64,000 nt of DNA. Origin: Rhodoferax koreense. GTDB taxonomy: Bacteria > Pseudomonadota > Gammaproteobacteria > Burkholderiales > Burkholderiaceae_C. Positions 8,126 through 16,573 of this stretch are shown here, piece by piece; the first letter of the stretch is position 1, and every line of letters begins with the position of its first letter. Location: positions 1,612,001 through 1,676,000 of the forward strand of contig NZ_CP019236.1 in assembly GCF_001955695.1 (NCBI RefSeq). The letters are read 5' to 3'. Below the pieces are notes generated by a model that saw only the letters and a program-made list of their open reading frames with translations, was not told the DNA's origin and searched no databases. The position numbers and the translations under genes were made by a program.

Positions 8126-9279
8126 TGATGAAGGGCAGACTCACCGCGGCGATGGCATTGGCGCTGATGCTGGCCACGGCGAGTCTCGCGGCGCCCCTGG
8201 CCGAGCCTGCGCGGGACGACGAAGTGGTCGAGGTGCTGCCGGCGGTCACGCGCTCGAGACCCGCGCCGGTTGCGTCTGCCGCAGCCGCGCGCCCGGCGGA
8301 CCCGGTGCTGGCCGCAGGAGCGGCGCGCGAGGCCATCAACGTGGCGCGCCAGACCGGTGATGCGCGCTACTGGGGCAGGGCGCTATCCGCGCTCGCCCCC
8401 TGGTGGGACAAGCCGGATGCGCCGCCCGACCTGGCCATCCTGCAGGCCACGGTGCAGCAGGGCCGGCACCTGTTCGGCCCGGCCCGTGCCGTGCTGCAGG
8501 CCACACTTGCGCGCGCGCCGCAACACGCACAGGGCTGGCTGGACCTGGCCGCGCTCGAACGCGTCGAAGGCCGCTATGCGCAGGCCCTCGCCGCCTGCGA
8601 GGCCGTGGGCCGCGCGGGCCAGGCCCTGTATGCCCGCGCCTGCGAACTGGAGACGCTGTCGTTGCAGGGTCGGCAGCCGATGGCTGGCGCAGCCTTTCGC
8701 CTGATGCTGGACAGCCTGCCGATGCGCGGCGGCGAAGCGCAGCGGAGTTGGATCTACTCCCTGCTGGCCGAGAGCGAAGAGCGGGCCGGGCGGCCCGCGG
8801 CCGCACGCATCGCCTACACGCAGAGCCTGGCCGCCGAACACGATCTCTACACCGCCATCGCCTTCAGCGACCTGCTGCTGCGCACGGGTGACAACACGGC
8901 AGCGCGCAAGCTGCTCGCCGGCCTGCCGCTCACCGACGCGGTGCTGCTGCGCCAGGCCTTGGCCTTGCGCCGTTTGAACGATGCCGGCTGGGCGGCCCTG
9001 CGCGACGAACTCCATGCGCGCGAGGCCGCGCTCGACCGCCGTGGCGACGACCTCGACCTGCACGACCGCGAGCGTGCGCTGCTGGCATGGTGGCTCGACG
9101 ACGCGCCCGCGCGGGCGCTGCCGCTGGCGCTGCGCAACCTGGCCTTGCAGCGCGAGCCGATCGACTGGTGGATTGCGCTGGAGGTCGCCGCCGCGGCCGG
9201 CGACACCGAGGCCGCCGCTCGCATCCGTCAGCAGATCCAGGCCACGGGCCTGCAGGACCAGCGGCTGGTGGCGCGATGA
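8125..9279 (+). CDS. TPR-repeat protein with signal peptide
   Basis: Exported protein of 384 aa. A signal peptide ends near ATASLAAP; several tetratricopeptide-like helical repeats follow, clearest at about 100-200 (ARAVLQATLARAPQHAQGWL, RVEGRYAQALAACEAVGRAG) and 215-280. No catalytic motif is visible, so a scaffolding or assembly role in the periplasm is likely. The start overlaps the stop of the lipoprotein gene and its stop overlaps the start of the HupE/UreJ-like gene, so translation is coupled across the operon. Confidence 0.78.
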   Translation: MMKGRLTAAMALALMLATASLAAPLAEPARDDEVVEVLPAVTRSRPAPVASAAAARPADPVLAAGAAREAINVARQTGDARYWGRALSALAPWWDKPDAPPDLAILQATVQQGRHLFGPARAVLQATLARAPQHAQGWLDLAALERVEGRYAQALAACEAVGRAGQALYARACELETLSLQGRQPMAGAAFRLMLDSLPMRGGEAQRSWIYSLLAESEERAGRPAAARIAYTQSLAAEHDLYTAIAFSDLLLRTGDNTAARKLLAGLPLTDAVLLRQALALRRLNDAGWAALRDELHAREAALDRRGDDLDLHDRERALLAWWLDDAPARALPLALRNLALQREPIDWWIALEVAAAAGDTEAAARIRQQIQATGLQDQRLVAR

Positions 9280-10454
9280 GGCACTTCCCTCGCCTCGTGT
9301 TGTCCTGTCTGCTGCTCCTGCTGGTGCAGGCGCCGGCCTGGGCGCACAAGGGCAGCGACGCCTACCTCGACGTGCAGACCACGGGCGTGGCCGACACGGC
9401 GGCGCTGAAGCTCACGCTGGCCATCGCCATCAAGGACCTGGACCTGCTGGTGCCGCTCGACGCCAATGCCGACGGCCAGGTCACCTGGGGCGAGATCAAG
9501 GCGGCCCTGCCTGCCATGCACGATCTGTTGCAGGCCAGCACCGGCATCGAAGGCGACGCCGCACCGGGCGCTCCGGCGTGCCATCTGGCCTGGAGCTATG
9601 CCGGCCTGGAACGGCGCAGCGACGGTACCTACATCCGATTCGCCAGCGACACGGCCTGCCGCGGTGCCACGTCCTTCCGCTACCGACTGCTGCGCGAGCA
9701 GGACGCCACGCACCGGCTGCTGGTCACCGGCATGGTCGATGGGCAGGCCCTGTTGTCCACCTGGTCGGCCACGGCGCCGGGCGCGCTGTCGATCCGCCAC
9801 GCTAAGCCGGAGGGCGGTGCCCCGGTTGCCGCTGGCGCACACACCGGCCCGGCCACACTGTGGGCCTACCTGAACCTGGGCGTGCACCATCTGCTCGAAG
9901 GCTACGACCACCTCGCGTTCCTGCTGGCGCTGGTGTTGCCGCTGCGGCTGGCGCTGGGCCGGCGTGCACCGCGCGAAACCGACCTGCAGGCGGCGCGCCA
10001 TGCCGCCAACTGGTGGGCGCTGCTGCGCACCGTGACGGCGTTCACGGTCGGCCACTCGATCACGCTGATCCTGGCGACGCTGGGGTTGACTTCCGCTTCC
10101 CCGGCCTGGGTCGAGCCGGCCATCGCCGTCACCATCGCCATCACGGCGCTGCTCAACATCTTTCCGGTGCGGCACGTGCGCACCGACGTGCTGGCGCTGC
10201 TGTTCGGCATGGTGCACGGCTACGGCTTCGCCAGCCTGCTGACCGAGGCCGCCGCGCCGGCCGGCCTGTTGCCCTGGGCGTTGGCCGGCTTCAACCTGGG
10301 CGTCGAATGCGGCCAGTTGCTCGCCGTGGCCGGCTGGGTGTTGATGTCGCAGGTGGTGCAGCGCCAACCCTGGCATGGCCGCGTGGTGGTGCGTGGCGGT
10401 TCGTGGCTGCTGGTGCTGGTCGCCGCCTTCTGGTTCTGGGAGCGCGTGCGCTGA
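9276..10454 (+). CDS. HupE/UreJ-like membrane protein
   Basis: Membrane protein of 392 aa with a signal peptide (LVLSCLLLLLVQAPAWAH), a periplasmic N-terminal domain of about 180 residues, and a C-terminal HupE/UreJ_2-type membrane domain of 6-7 helices. Conserved His-rich segments are visible: LGVHHLLEGYDHLAF, TAFTVGHSITLI and FGMVHGYGFASLL. Classical HupE/UreJ proteins move nickel, but this long two-domain form is common in clusters without hydrogenase or urease, and neither is present here. The ATG overlaps the previous stop (ATGA). Transported substrate unknown. Confidence 0.82.
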   Translation: MRHFPRLVLSCLLLLLVQAPAWAHKGSDAYLDVQTTGVADTAALKLTLAIAIKDLDLLVPLDANADGQVTWGEIKAALPAMHDLLQASTGIEGDAAPGAPACHLAWSYAGLERRSDGTYIRFASDTACRGATSFRYRLLREQDATHRLLVTGMVDGQALLSTWSATAPGALSIRHAKPEGGAPVAAGAHTGPATLWAYLNLGVHHLLEGYDHLAFLLALVLPLRLALGRRAPRETDLQAARHAANWWALLRTVTAFTVGHSITLILATLGLTSASPAWVEPAIAVTIAITALLNIFPVRHVRTDVLALLFGMVHGYGFASLLTEAAAPAGLLPWALAGFNLGVECGQLLAVAGWVLMSQVVQRQPWHGRVVVRGGSWLLVLVAAFWFWERVR

Positions 10455-10469
10455 GGGTATAAACAAGGC

Positions 10470-11402
10470 ATGCCGTTCACCGATGCCGCCCTCGACGCCG
10501 CCCTGCACCTCGACACACCCGCGCTGATTCCACAACTGCTGGCCATGGCCACGCGCCGCGAAACGCCGTGCGGCGATGGCCATGTGGTCTGGCACATCTG
10601 GGGCGAGGCCAGCGAATTGCCACCGGTGGTGTTGTTCCATGGCGGCAGCGGCAGCTGGACGCATTGGGTCCGCAATATCGCGCCGCTCGTCCAGGCCGGC
10701 CGCCAGGTCCTGGTGCCCGATCTGCCGGGTTTCGGCGACTCGGCGCTACCTGCGCAGGGGCGCGACGCCGATGCGCTGGTGGCGCCGCTCGAGGCCGGCC
10801 TGCGACTGCTGCTCGGTACGCCTGGCGCCTCCGGCCACCGGGCCTGCGATCTCGTGGGTTTTTCGTTCGGGGGGCTCACCGCCGGGCTGCTGGCAGCCGC
10901 GCATCCCGCCCGCGTGCACCGCCTGGTGGTCTGTGGTGCGCCGGGGCTGGGCCTGGCCTCGCGCCGCGCCGTGCAGTTGACCGGTTGGCGGCATCTGGCC
11001 GATCCCGCCGAGGTCGAAGCCGTGCATCGCTTGAACCTCAAGGCTCTGATGTTCGCCGACGCGGCCTCCATCACACCGCTGGCGCTGGCCCTGCACGCCG
11101 CCAACGTGGTGCGCGACCGCATGCCGGGCCGCCGCCTGGCCTACAGCGACGCCCTGCTGCAGGCGTTGGCCGTCGTGACCTGTCCGGTTTTCGCCATCTA
11201 CGGCCGTGAAGATGTGCTGTACCTAGGCAAGCTGGAGGCACTTGAAGCGGCGCTGGCCTCGGCGCCTGGTTTCCGTGGCCTGCGGTTCATCGACCATGCG
11301 GGCCATTGGGTGCAGTTCGAGCAGGCGGCGGCGTTCGATGCGGCCTTGCGGGAAGCGCTCGCCCCTCCGGCCGCCGCATTCCCCGTTCCGATCGGCTCCT
11401 GA
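10470..11402 (+). CDS. Alpha/beta hydrolase (MhpC-like)
   Basis: Cytoplasmic alpha/beta-hydrolase of 310 aa. The oxyanion segment is [12 protein letters not shown], the nucleophile elbow GFSFGG, the acid is in IYGREDVLY, and the base is in [10 protein letters not shown], so the triad is complete. The closest general resemblance is to C-C bond hydrolases and esterases of meta-cleavage pathways, yet no ring-cleavage genes are nearby. It lies 15 b after the HupE/UreJ-like gene on the same strand and may be the last gene of that operon or independent. Confidence 0.82.
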   Translation: MPFTDAALDAALHLDTPALIPQLLAMATRRETPCGDGHVVWHIWGEASELPPVVLFHGGSGSWTHWVRNIAPLVQAGRQVLVPDLPGFGDSALPAQGRDADALVAPLEAGLRLLLGTPGASGHRACDLVGFSFGGLTAGLLAAAHPARVHRLVVCGAPGLGLASRRAVQLTGWRHLADPAEVEAVHRLNLKALMFADAASITPLALALHAANVVRDRMPGRRLAYSDALLQALAVVTCPVFAIYGREDVLYLGKLEALEAALASAPGFRGLRFIDHAGHWVQFEQAAAFDAALREALAPPAAAFPVPIGS

Positions 11403-11407
11403 GTCGA

Positions 11408-11424
11408 CGCCCCTTTCTGGGGCG
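11408..11424 (+). terminator. GC-rich hairpin after the hydrolase gene
   Basis: CGCCCC-TTTCT-GGGGCG, a 6-bp GC stem 6 b after the hydrolase stop. There is no T-run after it, so it is only a weak terminator candidate. Confidence 0.25.
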
Positions 11425-11535
11425 GAGGCAAATTGGCCTGCGCTCCTACAGAAGCCGAGCATGGCCACGCACGGATCGGCCGTGCCCGGCCCGGTAAGCT
11501 TTTCGGCCAAGAGCCGCGAGGCACAGGAGCAAAAC

Positions 11536-12870
11536 ATGGTTTTTCAGCGTATTTTTTCGACCAGCCTGGTGGCGGTGGCAGCCGCGTCGTTGGTGGCGGG
11601 CTGCGGCGAGACCGCCAAACTGACGGTGCTCGACGGCACCGGCGCCACGCCCACGCTCCCCGAGCCGAACCCCACGCTGATTCCCACCGTGAACATCGCC
11701 CCGGCCCAGGGATGGCCGGCAGGTGCCACGCCGAAGGCGGCGGCCGGCACCAAGGTGCAGGCCTTCGCCAGCGGCCTGGACCATCCGCGCTGGGTCATGA
11801 CGCTGCCCAACGGCGACGTGCTGGTGGCCGAGAGCAATGCGCCGCCCAAGCCGGAGGACGGCAAGGGCATCAAGGGCTGGGTGATGAAGAAGGTGATGGC
11901 CCGCGCCGGGGCCGGTGTGCCGAGCGCCAACCGGATCACGCTGTTGCGCGACACCGATGGCGACGGCGTGGCAGACCAGCGCAGCGTGCTGCTGGCCGGC
12001 CTGAATTCGCCCTTCGGCATGGCGCTGGTGGGCAACAGGCTGTTCGTCGCGAATTCGGACGCGGTGGTCGGCTTCCCCTACAAAACCGGTGACACGCAGA
12101 TCAGCGCGCCGGGCACGCCGCTCGTGGCCCTGCCCGCCGGCCCGATCAACCACCACTGGACGAAGAACGTGATCGCCAGCGCGGACGGCAGCAAGCTCTA
12201 CGTGACCGTGGGCTCGAACAGCAACGTGGCCGAAAACGGCATCGAGGCCGAAACCGGCCGCGCCGCCGTCTGGGAGGTCGACGCGCAGACCGGCGCCCAT
12301 CGCGTGTTCGCCTCGGGCCTGCGCAACCCGAACGGCATGGCCTGGACACCGGCTTCCGCCGGGTCCGCGCCGACGCTGTGGACCGTGGTCAACGAGCGCG
12401 ACGAGATCGGCAGCGACCTCGTGCCGGACTACATGACGTCCGTGCGCGACGGCGCGTTCTACGGTTGGCCGTATAGCTACTACGGCCAGCACGTGGATGT
12501 GCGCGTGAAGCCCCCTGCGCCCGAGATGGTGGCCAAGGCGACCGTGCCCGATTACGCGCTCGGGCCGCACACGGCTTCTCTCGGCCTGGCCTGGTCCGCC
12601 GGCACCACGCTGCCCGCCGTGTTCGCCCAGGGCATGTTCATCGGGCAGCACGGCTCATGGAACCGCAAGCCGCACAGCGGCTACAAGGTGGTGTTCGTAC
12701 CGTTCCAGAACGGCAAGCCGGCCGGCGCGCCCGTGGACGTGCTCACCGGTTTCCTCAGCGACGACGGCAAGGCCCTCGGGCGCCCGGTGGGCGTGGCCCT
12801 GGACAAGACGGGCGCCCTGCTGGTGGCCGACGACGTGGGCAACGTCATCTGGCGGGTGTCGGCGCAGTAG
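11536..12870 (+). CDS. PQQ-dependent sugar dehydrogenase-like lipoprotein (L-sorbosone dehydrogenase type)
   Basis: Predicted periplasmic beta-propeller of 444 aa. A lipoprotein signal (SLVAGCGE, Cys at 22) is followed by a GSDH/sorbosone dehydrogenase-type propeller: [48 protein letters not shown] and a terminal [16 protein letters not shown]. Such enzymes oxidise sugars or aldehydes with PQQ, passing electrons to the respiratory chain; the family is broad, so the substrate is unknown. The ATG at 11536 has CAGGAG upstream; the frame is open further 5' but lacks a leader. Convergent with corA, 9 b apart. Confidence 0.82.
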   Translation: MVFQRIFSTSLVAVAAASLVAGCGETAKLTVLDGTGATPTLPEPNPTLIPTVNIAPAQGWPAGATPKAAAGTKVQAFASGLDHPRWVMTLPNGDVLVAESNAPPKPEDGKGIKGWVMKKVMARAGAGVPSANRITLLRDTDGDGVADQRSVLLAGLNSPFGMALVGNRLFVANSDAVVGFPYKTGDTQISAPGTPLVALPAGPINHHWTKNVIASADGSKLYVTVGSNSNVAENGIEAETGRAAVWEVDAQTGAHRVFASGLRNPNGMAWTPASAGSAPTLWTVVNERDEIGSDLVPDYMTSVRDGAFYGWPYSYYGQHVDVRVKPPAPEMVAKATVPDYALGPHTASLGLAWSAGTTLPAVFAQGMFIGQHGSWNRKPHSGYKVVFVPFQNGKPAGAPVDVLTGFLSDDGKALGRPVGVALDKTGALLVADDVGNVIWRVSAQ

Positions 12871-12879
12871 GCAGGCCGT

Positions 12880-13854
12880 TCAGACCCACCCTGCCTTCCT
12901 GAACTTGCGGTAGACCAGGCCGCAGGCGACGGCGATCACCAGCAGGGCCACCGGGTAGCCGTAGCGCCACTTGAGTTCCGGCATGGCTTCGAAGTTCATG
13001 CCCCAGATGCCGGCGAACGCCGTGCACACCGCGAAGATGCTGGCATAGGCGGCCAGTTTCTTCGTGACTTCGCCTTCCTCGATGGTCACCATGGCCAGGT
13101 TCACCTGGATGGCCGTGCCGATGGTGTCGCGGATGGTGTCGATCGAGCCGTTGATGCGCGCCAGATGGTCCACCACGTCGCGGAAGTAGTCCTGCACGCC
13201 GGCGCACATCTGCGGCACGCGTCCGCCATGCAGTCGGCTCGTGCCTTCGAGCAACGGGGCCACGGCGTGTTTGAGCACCATCACGCGCCGCTTGAGCTCG
13301 TACAGCCGCTCGATGTTGGCGCGCGCCGCGCCGGAAGTGAAGATCTGCTGCTCGATGGTTTCGAGTTCGGACTCGAAGGCATCGATGATCGGAAAGTAAC
13401 GGTCCACCACCGCGTCCATCAGCGCATACAGCACGAAGCCCGCGCCGTTGGTCAAGAGTTCGGGTTCGCGTTCGCAGCGCTCGCGCACGCCGAGGAAGCC
13501 GACCTTGCTGCGGTTGCGCACCGACAGCACGTAGTTGCGCCCGGTGAACACGTCGACCTCGCCCACATGCAATGACACGGGATCGGCCGGGTCGATCTCC
13601 ACCAGGTGCAGCACGGCAAAGATGGACGGGCCGTATTCCTCGATCTTGGGTCGCTGGTGGCCATGCTGGGCGTCTTCCACCGCCAGTTCGTGCAGGCCGA
13701 ACTGGGCCTGCATCTCGGCAAGCTCCTCGGCGGTGGCGTCCTGCAGCGCCACCCAGACGAAGGTGCCGGGCCGGGCGAGGTATTCACTGATCTGTTGGAC
13801 GGGGATGTCGGCCAGCTTGGCGCCTTGCTGGTAGACCACACAATTGATGAGCAT
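12880..13854 (-). CDS. corA: Magnesium/cobalt transporter CorA
   Basis: Inner-membrane Mg2+/Co2+ channel of 324 aa. A long cytosolic N-terminal domain (to about 260) is followed by two helices at the C-terminus; the signature GMN lies in FAGIWGMNFEAMPEL at the end of TM1, and TM2 is VALLVIAVACGLVYRKF. The length and the basic C-terminal KFRKAGWV are typical. No Mg2+-sensing leader is recognisable in the 185 b upstream (13855-14039), where I see nothing else. Confidence 0.93.
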   Translation of the reverse strand: MLINCVVYQQGAKLADIPVQQISEYLARPGTFVWVALQDATAEELAEMQAQFGLHELAVEDAQHGHQRPKIEEYGPSIFAVLHLVEIDPADPVSLHVGEVDVFTGRNYVLSVRNRSKVGFLGVRERCEREPELLTNGAGFVLYALMDAVVDRYFPIIDAFESELETIEQQIFTSGAARANIERLYELKRRVMVLKHAVAPLLEGTSRLHGGRVPQMCAGVQDYFRDVVDHLARINGSIDTIRDTIGTAIQVNLAMVTIEEGEVTKKLAAYASIFAVCTAFAGIWGMNFEAMPELKWRYGYPVALLVIAVACGLVYRKFRKAGWV

Positions 13855-14039
13855 CTGTCGCTTTCGAAGGGAGCGCCTGCAAACGGGTGAATGGGGCGAA
13901 CGGGGTCACGAGGCGCGCATGATGGCACATGGCAGGCCTTGCCGCACGCCCGGCGCCGTCTTGAAAGTCGACGGCCGAGATTTCCCGGTTGCGACGCCGA
14001 CCCGGCCGCCGGCCCGGGGCATGCCACATCCAGCCGGGC

Positions 14040-14810
14040 TCAAGGGAACGGGTAGTCGTAGCCGTACTTCTTGTAGACGGCCTTGAAGGCGTCGGTCTTG
14101 TGCAGGCCCTCCATTTCCTTGTCCCACATCGCCCGGAAGCTCCGGCCGCGCTCGGTATCGGCGAAGGCCAGGTACAGGCCGAGATTCATGGCGAACACCA
14201 TCTCGTAGCGGCCCATGTCGATCTTGTCCTTCTTGATGCCGTCCTCCAGATCGGACTTGGCGCCGATGAAGTAGTCGAAGCGGTCGTTCTCCAGCATCAG
14301 GAAGGCGCTCTTGATCGAGTCCACCTCGTTGATCTTCATCGGCTCGAGGATGTAGCGGTCCAGCCCGAAGTCGCGCAGCCAACCCACGCGTTTGTTGCGC
14401 AGCGAAGCGAGCCCGCTGTAGCCGCCGGGAAGGGTCTTGCGGAACACCACCATCTGGGCGTTCTGGTCGAAATGCCATTTCGGATAGAGCGGGAAATCCT
14501 TCTCGTGCAGGAAGGAGGCGACCCAGGCGTCGGCCTGCTTCTCCTTCACCATCTGCACCGTGCGGGCATAGGGAAAGATGCCGATCCTGATCTTCACGCC
14601 CCGGCGCTCGTAGACCATGCGGATCAGGTCGAAATACAGCCCGGTGCCGTCGCGGCGCGTGAGGTCGTGCCATTCGTCGGAGACGAGGTAGATCTCGGGC
14701 GCAGGGGCCTGGCCGAACGACGTTGCCGACAGCGCCATGCCGAGGGCGGCGAGCACCGTGCGGCGAGTGGTCGGCCGCAACTGGGTTCCGCGGGGTTCCA
14801 GGTTGCACAT
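14040..14810 (-). CDS. Extracellular solute-binding protein (family 3 type)
   Basis: Periplasmic binding protein of 256 aa, with two lobes of the SBP_bac_3 type: EIYLVSDEWHDLTRRDGTG opens the mature chain and LYFDLIRMVYERRGVKIRIG follows. The N-terminus RPTTRRTVLAALGMALS carries a twin-arginine-like pair. I chose the ATG at 14810 because GGAGG lies immediately upstream; an upstream in-frame ATG at 14858 lacks a ribosome site. No permease or ATPase genes lie nearby, so it is an orphan; such proteins often resemble polar amino acid binders, but the ligand is unknown. Confidence 0.75.
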   Translation of the reverse strand: MCNLEPRGTQLRPTTRRTVLAALGMALSATSFGQAPAPEIYLVSDEWHDLTRRDGTGLYFDLIRMVYERRGVKIRIGIFPYARTVQMVKEKQADAWVASFLHEKDFPLYPKWHFDQNAQMVVFRKTLPGGYSGLASLRNKRVGWLRDFGLDRYILEPMKINEVDSIKSAFLMLENDRFDYFIGAKSDLEDGIKKDKIDMGRYEMVFAMNLGLYLAFADTERGRSFRAMWDKEMEGLHKTDAFKAVYKKYGYDYPFP

Positions 14811-14980
14811 GTTCGCCTCCGTTTCGATGGTGGAATTGAATCGATGGATCCAAGACACCTGCGAAACGCAATTGGCGACTCAAGTCACAAGTTGATTCAA
14901 ATTCCGGCAGTGCCATCGTAGTGAAGTGACCAGGGGCTGGCAAGTGGACCGATGTGACGGGCCGTAAGCGCTTCTGGTGC

Positions 14981-15004
14981 GCCCGGGGTGTGCGTGCCCC
15001 GGGC
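14981..15004 (-). terminator. GC-rich hairpin downstream of the transglutaminase-like gene
   Basis: GCCCGGGG and CCCCGGGC form a perfect 8-bp stem around an 8-nt loop, 15 b past the end of the transglutaminase-like gene on the minus strand. No T-run follows. It could terminate that gene or be a chance GC palindrome. The remaining part of the gap 14811-15019 shows nothing else. Confidence 0.3.
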
Positions 15005-15019
15005 TGGGGCAGACGCGGT

Positions 15020-15835
15020 TCAGAACACTTCGTCGGTGGTGACGTTGAAGCGCAGTAGCGAATTGGCACCGAACGCCATGGTGATGGGTACGTCGGCGGC
15101 GTCGCGCCCGCGGGCGATGACCACGCGGCCGATGCGCGGCGTGTTGTGGCGCGCGTCAAAGGTGTGCCAGCGGTCGCCCAGGTAGACCTCGAACCAGGCG
15201 CTGAAGTCCATCGGATACGGCACGGGCGGAATGCCGATATCACCGAGGTAGCCGGTGACGTAGCGCGCGGGAATGTTCAGGCAACGGCACAGCGAAATCG
15301 CCAAGTGCGTGTAGTCGCGGCACACGCCCACACCTTCGCGGAAGCCGTCGAGCGCGGTGCGTGTCGGGCGAGCGGTCTGGTAGTCGAAGCGGATGTGCTG
15401 GTGCACGAAATCGCAGACGGCCTGAACCCGTTGCCATCCCTGCGGCACGCCGTTGAAACGGCTCCAGGCGAATGCGAGCAGTTCCCCGTCAAAATCACAA
15501 TAGCGGCTGGGCAGCAGGAACTGCAGTGTCTCCACCGGCAGATCGGCGGGCGCGTGTTCATAGGCGTAGAAGTCCACCGGATCGGGCAGGCCGCTGTCGC
15601 GGATGGTGGCCTGGTTCTGGAGCCGCACGGTGCTGGTGCCGTACGGGATATGGACGCGTGCGCAATGGTTGTCGAACGCGTCCTGGTAGAAGTCGGTCTG
15701 CAGCGGCGGGCTGATGGTGATGTTCTCGGGCGCAACCAGGTCCGCCGCCCTGGAGGGGTGCACCTGCAGCATGTAGATCAGCGCGGTGGGAGCGGTCACG
15801 CTCAATTCGATGTCATAGCCGATCTGGATGAGCAT
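15020..15835 (-). CDS. Transglutaminase-like superfamily protein, catalytic His position replaced
   Basis: Cytoplasmic protein of 271 aa with an N-terminal bacterial transglutaminase-associated region and a papain-like transglutaminase core. Cys172 (VGVCRDYTHLAI) and Asp227 (HTFDARHN) are in place, but the segment that usually reads HAW is FSAWFEVY, so the expected His is Ser212. His230 (ARHN) is nearby. Either a subfamily uses another His, or the protein has lost activity. The start at 15835 (LIQIGYDIEL) fits family N-termini; an upstream in-frame ATG adds unrelated residues. Confidence 0.8.
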   Translation of the reverse strand: MLIQIGYDIELSVTAPTALIYMLQVHPSRAADLVAPENITISPPLQTDFYQDAFDNHCARVHIPYGTSTVRLQNQATIRDSGLPDPVDFYAYEHAPADLPVETLQFLLPSRYCDFDGELLAFAWSRFNGVPQGWQRVQAVCDFVHQHIRFDYQTARPTRTALDGFREGVGVCRDYTHLAISLCRCLNIPARYVTGYLGDIGIPPVPYPMDFSAWFEVYLGDRWHTFDARHNTPRIGRVVIARGRDAADVPITMAFGANSLLRFNVTTDEVF

Positions 15836-16073
15836 GGGGAAAACCTTGGTTGCATGGGGAGTGAAGCACGATTGGTGCCTGGCCATCCTAGGTCGTCGTG
15901 CGGCGCTGCCTTGCCATGGGGTTTCCCATTAGCGCGTAGGCCAATCACGCACCTGTGTGGGCTTCGGCCTACGTGTGCACCCGGCAGGCGCAATCCCACA
16001 CCGTGTGCTTGTTTCCGCCGACAGGCCAGCACTGAGCGGCGCGGAAAAATGGCGGCTACTTCAGGAGGTTTCC

Positions 16074-16292
16074 ATGGCAGATCACCACCAAACATCCGCT
16101 GCATCGGACCACGGCGACATCAACATCACCGAGCCGCGCGAGGTGAACTACTGGACCGCCGCACTCGGCGTCAGCGAGGCCGCCTTGCGCCGGGCAGTGG
16201 CATCCGTGGGCGTGTCGGCGGAGGAGATCCGGGTGAGTCTCGGCATGCCGCCCAGCGCCGGCCGCGGTACCACAGCCGCCGGTGCACCGTAA
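16074..16292 (+). CDS. DUF3606 small protein
   Basis: A 72-aa protein matching the DUF3606 pattern: ITEPREVNYWTAALGVSEAALRRAVASVG is split by a helix-turn-helix-like turn, and the last 20 residues are flexible. Function unknown; the fold suggests nucleic acid or protein binding. AGGAGG lies 7 b before the ATG, a strong ribosome site. It is probably cotranscribed with the following 82-aa gene 11 b downstream. The 238 b before it (15836-16073) hold no other gene. Confidence 0.72.
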   Translation: MADHHQTSAASDHGDINITEPREVNYWTAALGVSEAALRRAVASVGVSAEEIRVSLGMPPSAGRGTTAAGAP

Positions 16293-16303
16293 GGGGCGGC
16301 CTG

Positions 16304-16552
16304 ATGGACGCAACGACCGACACGGCCTTCGAGTACCGTGGTTGCCATTTCACCTGCAGCGTGATCGAACGCGGACCCGAGAGCTTCGAACCCCATGTGC
16401 TGTACCGTCATGGCCTGCCCGGGCTGGAGCAGCTCGCATTGCCGCAGGATGCCGAGGCTTACGCCGGCGCCGAGGAGGCATTGCGCCACGCCCAGCAGCA
16501 GGCGGTGCGCTGGGTGCACGACCGCACCGGGGACGGACAGGGCCGTTTCTAG
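16304..16552 (+). CDS. Hypothetical 82-aa protein
   Basis: Small acidic protein (starting DATTDTAFEYRGCHF) with no family I recognise. It has one predicted beta-rich N-terminal half and a helical C-terminal half (EAYAGAEEALRHAQQQAVRW). It follows the DUF3606 gene closely on the same strand and its base composition matches the neighbours, which supports it as a real gene. No signal peptide or membrane segment. Confidence 0.5.
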   Translation: MDATTDTAFEYRGCHFTCSVIERGPESFEPHVLYRHGLPGLEQLALPQDAEAYAGAEEALRHAQQQAVRWVHDRTGDGQGRF

Positions 16553-16573
16553 TCCTCTGAAACCGCCGCGGCT

